From Bermanella sp047628755 (GTDB lineage: Bacteria; Pseudomonadota; Gammaproteobacteria; Pseudomonadales; Oceanobacteraceae): a DNA stretch of 6,796 nt. The stretch is from contig JBLHVV010000134.1 in the NCBI GenBank assembly GCA_047628755.1, positions 1 through 6,796 on the forward strand, read 5' to 3'. Below the pieces are notes generated by a model, which was given only the letters and a program-made list of their open reading frames with translations, ran no database searches and was not told the DNA's origin. Each line of letters opens with the position of its first letter. The stretch's first letter is position 1. Shown piece after piece: positions 1-5,908 of the stretch. Made by a program: the position numbers and the translations under genes.

Positions 1-10
1 TCAATAATGT

Positions 11-19
11 TGCTATAAT
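11..19 (+). promoter_or_regulatory. Extended -10 promoter element of the TetR regulator gene
   Basis: TGC followed by a perfect TATAAT (14-19) gives an extended -10 (TGnTATAAT), 34 bases before the GTG start of the regulator. The predicted transcript would start near 26 and have a leader of about 28 bases carrying the AAGGAG Shine-Dalgarno at 36-41. Any -35 element lies off the left edge of the window. No copy of the TGACCA-type operator is visible in these 53 bases, so autoregulation cannot be judged here. Confidence 0.55.
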
Positions 20-53
20 AATCCCCCACTGTGACAAGGAGACTATAAACCAC

Positions 54-686
54 GTGACTTCAGAAAAGAATATAACCGGTAGTATCCGCACTCGTAACAG
101 TCTTCAGATATTAGAAGCGGCCCAAGCTGAATTCGTATTACACGGATTTAAAGGCACCAGCATGCAGTCTATAGCCGATCGCGCTGAACTTCCTAAGGCC
201 AATATCCACTATTACTTTAAAAACAAAGCCAACCTGTACCAAGCAGTTCTCGAAGAAATTATGTTTGCATGGAACGTAGTTCTAGAAGACATGAATCAAG
301 AAAGTGACCCAGCTGAGGTTTTAAGCAAGTTCATTCATACCAAAATGCAGTTGTCTTACACCAATCCAAATGGTTCTAAAATATTTGCCATGGAGATCAT
401 TCAAGGGGCACCTCATTTGATTGAGCATATTAGAACAGATATGCGTGACTGGTTTAAAGAGAAAGCATTGGTAATACAAAGCTGGATTGACCAGGGTAAA
501 ATGCGCAACGTAAACCCTATGCATTTAATTTTTATGATCTGGTCTACTACACAACATTATGCCGATTTTAATACTCAGGTTTTAGAAGTGATGAATCGTA
601 GAGAATATGACGATGAAGAGATTGCGAGCATTACTGAATTCCTAACTAGTATGATTTTGAAAGGTTTAGATATTCAGCCTACTTGA
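54..686 (+). CDS. TetR-family transcriptional regulator, RutR-like
   Basis: This 210-residue protein is a DNA-binding repressor of the RutR branch of the TetR family. The N-terminal helix-turn-helix covers residues 36-55, ending in the typical NIHYYFKNK recognition-helix and YYF block. The ligand-binding C-terminal half contains HLIFMIWSTTQHYADF (157-172), nearly the same as the block I recall in E. coli RutR, and FAMEIIQGAP (111-120) also matches. RutR senses uracil and thymine and controls pyrimidine breakdown, but this gene lies beside purine genes, so its ligand may be a purine or a product such as urate or allantoin (inference). The start is GTG at 54, with AAGGAG 12 bases upstream, a slightly long spacing; no nearer start fits. 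It converges on the permease gene. A matching palindromic operator precedes the allantoinase gene. The family call is firm; the ligand is unknown. Confidence 0.9.
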   Translation: MTSEKNITGSIRTRNSLQILEAAQAEFVLHGFKGTSMQSIADRAELPKANIHYYFKNKANLYQAVLEEIMFAWNVVLEDMNQESDPAEVLSKFIHTKMQLSYTNPNGSKIFAMEIIQGAPHLIEHIRTDMRDWFKEKALVIQSWIDQGKMRNVNPMHLIFMIWSTTQHYADFNTQVLEVMNRREYDDEEIASITEFLTSMILKGLDIQPT

Positions 687-756
687 TTGACCACGCTGGT
701 ATATTTTCTTTATCTTCTTTCGTTCACAAGGTTAATTCATAAAAATAAGTGATAAA

Positions 757-778
757 AAAGGGTGCATAAGCACCCTTT
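757..778 (-). terminator. Rho-independent terminator of the permease gene, possibly bidirectional
   Basis: A perfect 9-bp stem (AAAGGGTGC, 757-765, with GCACCCTTT, 770-778) closes a 4-base loop. Read on the minus strand the stem runs into a T-rich tract (complement of 754-759), as expected for an intrinsic terminator about 22 bases after the permease stop codon. On the plus strand the stem is followed by TTTAAAAC, a weaker tract, so it may also stop transcripts of the convergent regulator gene. Confidence 0.85.
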
Positions 779-799
779 AAAACACGTTTTATTTAGCAA

Positions 800-2167
800 T
801 TATTTTTCTTCGGCAACCATTGAAGCCGCTTCAGACTCACCCATTTCTTTAGGTAAGCACAAGTTTAAAATAAGTGCTGACAAGCCACTTGTGGTGATTG
901 CGCTGCCAAAAATATTTTGAATGGTCTTTGGCATCTCTTTTAATGCGTCTGGCACCATGGCCACACCTAGCCCAAGACCAAACGATACAGCCATAATTAA
1001 CATTGTACGCCTATCAAGGTCCAAAGTGGCTAGAATGCGTATTCCGGCTGCTGCAACCGTACCAAACATAACTAAAGTAGCGCCACCCAGTACTGGTTTG
1101 GGCAGTTGCATAAGTATTCCCCCTATAACAGGGAATAAACCTAACACCACTAAAATACCGGCTGCCCAAAACGCCACATACCGACTGGCCATACCCGTTA
1201 ATTGAATTACACCATTATTCTGACTGAAGGTCGTATTGGGAAAAGTATTAAACGCAGCTGCGATCAAAGAATTGATGCCGTCGCCTAACACACCGCCTCT
1301 AATGCGAGACTGATAAACAGGGCCCGAAATAGGCTGCTTAGAAACCATACTTGTAGCGGTTAAATCACCAGCACTTTCGATTACTGTGATTAAGTAAATT
1401 AAAGCAACCGGGAAAAATGCTGCAAAGTCAAAACTAAAGCCATATTTAAATGGGATTGGGATCGCTAAATAATCCATTGTCGCAAGCTTAGAGAAGTCTA
1501 CTTTTCCCATAAAGTAAGCGGCAATAAAACCAACTAGTAAACCAAAGAATATTGCGCCACTGCGTAACAATACTATCTTGCTTTGATTTAATATAATGAT
1601 AGTAAGCAAAACACCTAAGCCTAAACCCAAGTTTTCGAAACTACCAAAGTCGGGCGCGTTATATCCACCCGCTAAATCCGTCATACCCACTTTAATTAAG
1701 TACAAACCAATGGTTGTAATAACAATACCTGTTACCAAAGGTGTCACGAATGCTTTTAATTTGTGTAAAAACTGGGATAAGAATATTTCAATAAAAGCAC
1801 CAAAAAAACACACACCGAATATAAGTGCAAGTATCTCATCAGGGCCGCCGCCATTGCTTTTAGCAATAAAACCAGCTGCTAATATGGCACTTAAAAATGC
1901 AAAACTGGTGCCTTGGATTGCCACTAAACCAGAGCCTACAGGGCCAAATCGACGCGCCTGAATAAAAGTACCCACGCCAGACACAATCAATGCCATAGAG
2001 ATAAGATAGGGAATTTCAGAGCCTAAGCCCAATACACCACCGATGATTAAAGTTGGTGTAATAATACCCACAAAACTGGCTAACACATGCTGTAAGCCTG
2101 CGAAAAAAGATGGGATTTTACCAGGTCGGTCGTCGAGCCCGTAGATCAGTTCATTTTTAGATTGCAT
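800..2167 (-). CDS. NCS2-family xanthine/uric acid permease, XanP-like
   Basis: This 455-residue inner-membrane protein is a nucleobase:cation symporter of the NCS2 family, which takes up xanthine or urate by proton symport. It has many hydrophobic segments, consistent with the family's 14-helix fold. Recognisable blocks are ELIYGLDDRP (6-15), QHVLA with the conserved first-helix His27, GPVGSGLVAIQGTSF (75-89), Glu264 in IESAGDLTATS, and the NCS2 signature QNNGVIQLTG (316-325). These resemble E. coli XanP more than uracil or adenine carriers. Asp296 (GVLGDGINS) sits where XanQ has an important Asp and where I recall XanP having Asn, so xanthine versus urate cannot be settled from sequence. 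The start ATG at 2167 has AAGGAA 6 bases upstream. A TATAAT promoter at 2247-2274 and an operator-like sequence at 2216-2231 precede it. Its place in a purine cluster supports a purine substrate. Confidence 0.9.
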   Translation of the reverse strand: MQSKNELIYGLDDRPGKIPSFFAGLQHVLASFVGIITPTLIIGGVLGLGSEIPYLISMALIVSGVGTFIQARRFGPVGSGLVAIQGTSFAFLSAILAAGFIAKSNGGGPDEILALIFGVCFFGAFIEIFLSQFLHKLKAFVTPLVTGIVITTIGLYLIKVGMTDLAGGYNAPDFGSFENLGLGLGVLLTIIILNQSKIVLLRSGAIFFGLLVGFIAAYFMGKVDFSKLATMDYLAIPIPFKYGFSFDFAAFFPVALIYLITVIESAGDLTATSMVSKQPISGPVYQSRIRGGVLGDGINSLIAAAFNTFPNTTFSQNNGVIQLTGMASRYVAFWAAGILVVLGLFPVIGGILMQLPKPVLGGATLVMFGTVAAAGIRILATLDLDRRTMLIMAVSFGLGLGVAMVPDALKEMPKTIQNIFGSAITTSGLSALILNLCLPKEMGESEAASMVAEEK

Positions 2168-2215
2168 TGGCGTTTCCTTATTTAATTTTATTTATAAAAC
2201 ACTCCCTGCAATTTT

Positions 2216-2231
2216 CTAACCAAGTAGTCAG
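2216..2231. promoter_or_regulatory. Degenerate RutR-type operator in the permease leader
   Basis: CTAACCAAGTAGTCAG matches 13 of 16 positions of the core of the perfect palindrome at 3931-3948 (CTGACCAATTGGTCAG). Relative to the predicted permease promoter it covers about +9 to +24, a place where a bound repressor would block elongation or promoter clearance. It is imperfectly symmetrical, so binding by the linked TetR protein is an inference. Confidence 0.4.
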
Positions 2232-2246
2232 GATATGTTCGTATTT

Positions 2247-2274
2247 ATTATAATATATGGCTATCACTGGTCAG
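2247..2274 (-). promoter_or_regulatory. Predicted sigma-70 promoter of the permease gene
   Basis: On the minus strand a perfect TATAAT (2247-2252) lies 16 bases downstream of CTGACC (2269-2274), a 4/6 match to the -35 consensus. Transcription would start near 2240 and give a leader of about 73 bases. The -35 hexamer overlaps a TGACCA half-site (complement of 2268-2273) like those in the 3931-3948 operator, so a regulator bound there could compete with RNA polymerase. Confidence 0.5.
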
Positions 2275-2281
2275 GAATGAG

Positions 2282-2301
2282 TTAAAGGCAATTGCCATTA
2301 A
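2282..2301. repeat. 20-bp near-perfect palindrome, possible operator
   Basis: TTAAAGGCAATTGCCATTAA is symmetrical except for one A/A pair and contains the perfect 10-mer GGCAATTGCC (2287-2296). It lies just upstream of the permease -35 hexamer. It differs from the TGACCA-type operators, so if functional it would bind a second regulator. No binding protein can be named. Confidence 0.4.
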
Positions 2302-2518
2302 AAACCGAGGCACTGGTTAGTGGCATTCTTACCTAGTAATGCATTTTACTGGTTCATTTTTATTTGCAAGTGACGACCGATAATCTAAATGCTAATATTG
2401 CATGATTATCTTGGTAGATTAACACGCAAGTCACTGCCATGTTTACTTTACCCTTAGGCACATAAAACCGACAGACTTTATTCTTCTGGTTATGTCCCTA
2501 AATCTATGAGTGCATGCT

Positions 2519-3886
2519 ATGACTGCCAGTAAACCAAAAACTACTTGGATTAAATCCCCGCTATCTGCTTATACCGCAAATGATATGCATGCTGAAAATG
2601 GCATTGTTATTCAAAATGATATAATTATTGAGCTTGTAGCAAAAGGACAAAGGCCGACTAGTAAAGTTGACTCTACCTTTGATGCCAGCGAACATGTTTT
2701 AATACCTGGGCTAATTAATACCCATCATCATTTTTACCAGACGCTTACACGGGCTTGTCCTCCGGCATTAAATAAAAAATTATTTCCATGGCTACAAACT
2801 TTGTACCCTATTTGGGCTGACCTGCAACCTGACTGGCATGCTTTAGCCACTGAATTGGCCATGGTTGAACTTTTAATGAGCGGCTGTACAACTGTCAGCG
2901 ACCACCACTATTTATTTCCTCAAGTGCTTGATCAAGCCATAGATCAACAAGTAATGGTTGCACGTAAACTGGGTATGCGAGCAACATTAACTCGTGGCAG
3001 CATGAGCTTAGGGCAAGATCAAGGAGGCCTTCCACCCATGTCTGTTGTGCAAACTGAAACGCAGATTCTTGACGATAGTGAGCGTTTAATTAATAAATAC
3101 CACAAGCAAGACAGTTTAATTGAAATAGCGCTAGCCCCCTGCTCACCCTTCTCTGTCACACAAGAGCTAATGGTTGAGACAGCCAAACTTGCCAAAAAAC
3201 ACGATGTAAACCTTCATACTCACCTAGCAGAAACAGAAGACGAAAACAGTTTTTGTTTAAAGATGTTTGGTCAACGCCCTGTGGATTATTTAGAAAGTGT
3301 GGGCTGGATGCATGACAAAACTTGGCTGGCCCACGGCATTCACTTTAATGACGACGAAATTAAACGTTTAGGTGCCGCAAAGGTTGGAGTATGTCACTGC
3401 CCTTCTTCAAATATGGTTTTAGCTTCAGGTATTGCACGCGTTAATGAATTAAAAGCCGCTGGTGTTCGCGTTGGCTTAGGTGTAGATGGCAGCGCCAGTA
3501 ACGATCACAGCAATTTAATGCAAGAGGTCCGTCAAGCCATGTTGATTCAAAGACTAAGGTACGAAGCCGATGAGTTCTCACACCTTGATGCCTTTCAGTT
3601 AGCGACTAAAGGCGGTGCACAGGTTTTAAATCGAGATAATATTGGAGAGCTGGCTGTTGGCAAGCAAGCTGACTTAGCATTGTTCAAACTTGATGAAGCG
3701 CGCTTCAGTGGTAGCCATGACCCACTGGCTGCATTAGTCTTATGTGGAGCATCTCAAGCGGATGCCGTTATGATAGCAGGCCACTGGAAAGTACAAAACA
3801 AAACATGGCTAGGTGGAGATGTTTCTCAACTTATTAGTAAGCATACCCAAGCTGCGCAAGCCATGCTGAGAGCACACCTTGGTTAA
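2519..3886 (+). CDS. 8-oxoguanine deaminase (amidohydrolase superfamily)
   Basis: This cytosolic metal-dependent deaminase of 455 residues most likely converts 8-oxoguanine to uric acid and ammonia, the activity reported for P. aeruginosa PA0142. Numbered from the ATG at 2519, the metal and catalytic residues are His69 and His71 in NTHHHFYQTLTR, His235 and Glu238 in HTHLAET, His272 in LAHGIHF and Asp323 in GVDGSASND. The NTHHHFYQTLTRA block is characteristic of the 8-oxoguanine group within the TRZ/ATZ-like amidohydrolases, and length is normal. An in-frame GTG at 2510 would add three residues; neither start has a good Shine-Dalgarno (a weak TGAG lies at 2507-2509), and I chose ATG. It is divergent from the purine permease and 124 bases before puuE, which fits delivery of urate into the same pathway. 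Less likely alternatives are guanine deaminase or a related chlorohydrolase-like deaminase. Confidence 0.82.
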   Translation: MTASKPKTTWIKSPLSAYTANDMHAENGIVIQNDIIIELVAKGQRPTSKVDSTFDASEHVLIPGLINTHHHFYQTLTRACPPALNKKLFPWLQTLYPIWADLQPDWHALATELAMVELLMSGCTTVSDHHYLFPQVLDQAIDQQVMVARKLGMRATLTRGSMSLGQDQGGLPPMSVVQTETQILDDSERLINKYHKQDSLIEIALAPCSPFSVTQELMVETAKLAKKHDVNLHTHLAETEDENSFCLKMFGQRPVDYLESVGWMHDKTWLAHGIHFNDDEIKRLGAAKVGVCHCPSSNMVLASGIARVNELKAAGVRVGLGVDGSASNDHSNLMQEVRQAMLIQRLRYEADEFSHLDAFQLATKGGAQVLNRDNIGELAVGKQADLALFKLDEARFSGSHDPLAALVLCGASQADAVMIAGHWKVQNKTWLGGDVSQLISKHTQAAQAMLRAHLG

Positions 3887-3930
3887 AATCGCATATCGCT
3901 ACTAAAGTTAATAGCAAGACAGAGAAATAG

Positions 3931-3948
3931 ACTGACCAATTGGTCAGT
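3931..3948. promoter_or_regulatory. Perfect 18-bp palindromic operator of RutR type before puuE
   Basis: ACTGACCAATTGGTCAGT is perfectly self-complementary. Its core TGACCA-N2-TGGTCA equals the consensus I recall for E. coli RutR (TTGACCA-N2-TGGTCAA). It ends 62 bases before the allantoinase ATG and overlaps the only reasonable -35 position. The linked RutR-like protein (54-686) is the obvious candidate to bind it, giving repression relieved by a pathway metabolite (inference). Confidence 0.75.
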
Positions 3949-3969
3949 TAGCTACTTTTTAGTTAGAAT
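3940..3969 (+). promoter_or_regulatory. Candidate puuE promoter overlapping the operator
   Basis: TAGAAT (3964-3969, 5/6 to the -10 consensus) lies 18 bases after TTGGTC (3940-3945, a poor -35). The -35 is formed by the right half of the operator, so repressor and polymerase could not bind together. An overlapping TATAGT (3969-3974) is an alternative -10. Confidence 0.35.
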
Positions 3970-4010
3970 ATAGTTAACTTTTTCGCCACTTTATTTTTGG
4001 ATTATAAAAA

Positions 4011-4931
4011 ATGACAGACCAGCCTTCGGACAACATAAACGGTGAGTATCCTCGAGATATGGTCGGTTATGGCCCTAACCCGGTCGAAGCCAATTGGCCG
4101 AACAAGGCAAAAATAGCCGTTCAGTTTGTTATTAACTACGAAGAGGGTGGAGAAAACTGCATTCTTCATGGTGACAAAGCATCTGAAGCCTTTTTGTCTG
4201 AGATTGTCGGTGCGCCAGCATTAGAGGGCGTTCGTAATATGAACATGGAATCTATTTACGAATATGGCAGTCGCGCTGGCTTCTGGCGACTGCACAGAAT
4301 GTTTACCCAGCGTAGTCTTCCAGTAACAGTATTTGGTGTGGCCACAGCTCTTGAACGAAACCAGCCTATTGTTGACTCAATGCTAAAAGCTGACTGGGAC
4401 ATTGCCAGTCACGGATTAAAATGGATTGACTATCAATATGTTCCCGAAGATATTGAACGGCAACATATTGAGCAAGCTATAGAGATTCACTCCAAGGTAA
4501 CAGGCAAAAGACCTGTTGGCTGGTATACAGGTCGTATGAGTCCTAATACTAGAAAACTGGTCAACCAAGCCGGTGGGTTTTTATATGACGCTGACGCCTA
4601 TGCCGACGACCTTCCTTACTGGGAAAAGGGCTACGACAATCACTTAATTGTCCCATACACCCTAGACGCAAATGATATGCGCTTTGCAACCAACCAAGGT
4701 TTTAATACTGGCGACCACTTCTATCAATACTTAAAAGACAGCTTTGATGTTTTACGTGAAGAAGGTGGTCGTATGATGAGCATTGGTTTGCACTGCCGAC
4801 TAGTAGGCCGCCCTGGGCGTGCTGCTGCTCTTGCTAGGTTTTTAGATTACGTTACACAGTATGATGACGCTTGGGTTTGCAGGCGCAGTGATATCGCTCG
4901 CCATTGGCATAATAATCACCCAAATAGTTAA
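4011..4931 (+). CDS. puuE: Allantoinase PuuE, polysaccharide-deacetylase fold
   Basis: This 306-residue cytosolic enzyme hydrolyses the ring of (S)-allantoin to allantoate. It belongs to the PuuE family, related to polysaccharide deacetylases and not to the metal-dependent AllB allantoinases; the P. fluorescens enzyme was reported to work without metal. Family marks are YPRDMVGYGPNP (14-25), VQFVINYEEGGE (38-49, where deacetylases have a metal-binding Asp pair), ASHGLKWIDY (132-141), GWYTGRMSPNTR (170-181) and SIGLHCRLVGRPGR (257-270). Length is typical. The start ATG at 4011 has only a weak TGGA about 9 bases upstream. The gene follows the 8-oxoguanine deaminase on the same strand but has its own operator and promoter-like sequence in the 124-base gap, so it may be transcribed separately. 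Genes converting urate to allantoin are absent from the window. Confidence 0.93.
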   Translation: MTDQPSDNINGEYPRDMVGYGPNPVEANWPNKAKIAVQFVINYEEGGENCILHGDKASEAFLSEIVGAPALEGVRNMNMESIYEYGSRAGFWRLHRMFTQRSLPVTVFGVATALERNQPIVDSMLKADWDIASHGLKWIDYQYVPEDIERQHIEQAIEIHSKVTGKRPVGWYTGRMSPNTRKLVNQAGGFLYDADAYADDLPYWEKGYDNHLIVPYTLDANDMRFATNQGFNTGDHFYQYLKDSFDVLREEGGRMMSIGLHCRLVGRPGRAAALARFLDYVTQYDDAWVCRRSDIARHWHNNHPNS

Positions 4932-4952
4932 CGTTTAGATTTAGATATTAAA

Positions 4953-4992
4953 AAGCCTAAATGATTAGACTAGTGTCTGATAATTTAGGCTT
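4953..4992 (-). terminator. Long hairpin terminator between convergent puuE and RHH genes
   Basis: A perfect 10-bp arm (AAGCCTAAAT, 4953-4962, with ATTTAGGCTT, 4983-4992) continues after one G/A mismatch into a 7-pair inner stem (4964-4970 with 4975-4981, including one G-U) around a TAGT loop. Read on the minus strand the stem is followed by a run of five Ts and AT-rich sequence, suiting termination of the ribbon-helix-helix transcript. On the plus strand it lies 22 bases after the puuE stop but lacks a T tract, so it would mainly protect that 3' end. Confidence 0.65.
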
Positions 4993-5065
4993 ATGATATC
5001 CTGATAGTTACGAATCTAAATACACGTTTAATTAAATAAATAGTTAACTTCATGTAAGGTGCTAT

Positions 5066-5257
5066 TTACACTTGGTACTGCTCTTCATGATTTTTTTCGT
5101 CAGTAACCAATACTTTGCTTAATATATACAGCATTTCTGAATTCATACTTCGTCCATTTAATCTGGCTCGTCGCTGTAGTTTTGACTTTAACGAATGATC
5201 TGGAAACCGTAACAGAAATGCATTAGAAGTTAGGCTTTCTTTTTTAACCGAATCCAT
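5066..5257 (-). CDS. Arc-type ribbon-helix-helix DNA-binding protein
   Basis: This small 63-residue protein has the Arc/MetJ ribbon-helix-helix fold, in which a dimer puts a two-stranded beta ribbon into the DNA major groove. The predicted strand is AFLLRFP (13-19), helix A covers about 22-34, and helix B begins in NGRSMNSEM (34-42), matching NGRSVNSEI of phage P22 Arc. The tail (52-63) is short and charged. The start is supported by GAAGAGGT (5263-5270) five bases before the ATG. Such proteins are often antitoxins or phage and plasmid repressors, but no toxin-like reading frame lies next to it, so it seems to be a lone regulator. Two perfect direct repeats at 5293-5316 lie where an autoregulatory operator would be expected. 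Its targets are unknown. Confidence 0.8.
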   Translation of the reverse strand: MDSVKKESLTSNAFLLRFPDHSLKSKLQRRARLNGRSMNSEMLYILSKVLVTDEKNHEEQYQV

Positions 5258-5292
5258 TTAGTACCTCTTCATATAGATTTTATTTTAGTCAG

Positions 5293-5316
5293 CACTAACT
5301 CTACGCCACTAACTCT
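5293..5316. repeat. Two perfect 10-bp direct repeats upstream of the RHH gene
   Basis: CACTAACTCT occurs at 5293-5302 and again at 5307-5316, separated by ACGC, a 14-bp period. The pair lies 36-59 bases upstream of the ribbon-helix-helix start codon. Ribbon-helix-helix proteins commonly bind tandem repeated sub-sites in their own promoters, so this is a candidate autoregulatory operator (inference). No clear -35/-10 pair accompanies it. Confidence 0.5.
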
Positions 5317-5491
5317 CAGAGAAAATTAAAGCTTGTCTAATATCACATTCTGTATTTAAAGAAAAAGATTAGCTTTAAACGGCTTTCATTTACACGGTAG
5401 ACGCATAGCCTAATCAAAAGTATTTATTCGGAGGGTTTTTAAATAGAATCAAACCTAAGTATTAATTATTTAATTTAAATTAATAAAAAAA

Positions 5492-5814
5492 TTAAAACTT
5501 AACAACATTTGCAAGGGCGTTTACCCTAGCCCATAAGCCTGGACTTTCATATCAACTAATAAAGTTTTTTCATCTGGTGTATTACTAAACATCGTACCTT
5601 GACAGCGCTTAGTTTCAACTTTACCTAACATTACACCCATTTGCTCTGGAGGCGCTGTCAATATTTGAACAGCTTTATCGGCCATACGTTTATCACGTAA
5701 ACTCAAATAGCTTAGGTCATTACCATTTAGAATATTTGGAGCAGAGCTACAGGCACCCATGGCCAACAGTGTAATTATGATAATAGCTTGGGTAATATAA
5801 AGGGGCAGTTTGAT
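5492..5814 (-). pseudogene. Probable decayed small lipoprotein gene, RcsF-like
   Basis: The intact frame 5521-5766 opens with TTG (an ATG follows at 5760), but upstream in the same frame, back to a TAA at 5829, is a full lipoprotein signal. Read from ATC at 5814 it gives Lys2, a hydrophobic run at about 10-19, and Cys22 after M-G-A, followed by SSAPN. No ATG, GTG or TTG start lies before the signal. The mature part, with GKVETKRCQG and a final KVQAYGLG, loosely resembles RcsF-type outer-membrane lipoproteins. The frame stops right after GLG, while the overlapping frame continues VNALANVVKF (5524 to the stop at 5492), exactly what the GLGaNA motif predicts; restoring one G to the GGG at 5524-5526 would join them. 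Loss of both start and tail suggests a pseudogene or sequence errors. A short real protein remains possible. Confidence 0.5.
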
Positions 5815-5908
5815 AGTGGGATTCTTTTATTGTTTTTATTAACTTTAATAGCAAATTTTAACGCTGCATTTAAAAGTTAGATTATCAGACCTATACGCCT
5901 CAGAACAA

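Larger units (their letters stand above)
2168..2518. promoter_or_regulatory. Divergent control region between permease and 8-oxoguanine deaminase genes
   Basis: This gap of about 350 bases holds no gene I can support. Its permease side contains a promoter (2247-2274), a degenerate operator (2216-2231) and a 20-bp near-palindrome (2282-2301). The hexamer ACTGGT recurs at 2266, 2312 and 2348, the first followed by CAG to give a full operator half-site. I could not find a convincing -35/-10 pair for the deaminase gene; the 150 bases before it contain only weak matches, which may mean it needs an activator. Confidence 0.5.

Noticed and set aside
321..524. Minus-strand 67-codon frame inside the TetR gene
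   Set aside because: It lies wholly inside a well-supported gene and has no recognisable domain or ribosome binding site.
687..702. TTGACCA-CGC-TGGTAT, a possible RutR operator after the regulator gene
   Set aside because: The half-sites are three rather than two bases apart and the right half matches only 4 of 6; it lies at a 3' end away from any promoter.
921..1961. Two plus-strand frames (921-1205 and 1596-1961) inside the permease gene
   Set aside because: They are antisense shadows of membrane-protein codons, with Lys/Pro-rich low-quality translations and no family resemblance.
5341..5440. A short minus-strand TTG frame of about 24 codons and a GGAGG-like sequence near 5431 in the gap before the RHH gene
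   Set aside because: The frame is too short with no family match, and the GGAGG is not followed by a start codon at a suitable distance.
5461..5500. AT-rich palindrome TTAATTTAAATTAA at 5470-5483
   Set aside because: It consists only of A and T in an AT-only stretch where self-complementary runs arise easily; no function can be argued.
4932..5908. Possible toxin-antitoxin operon or mobile element around the RHH gene
   Set aside because: I found no toxin-sized frame next to it, no transposase or integrase, and no terminal repeats or tRNA.
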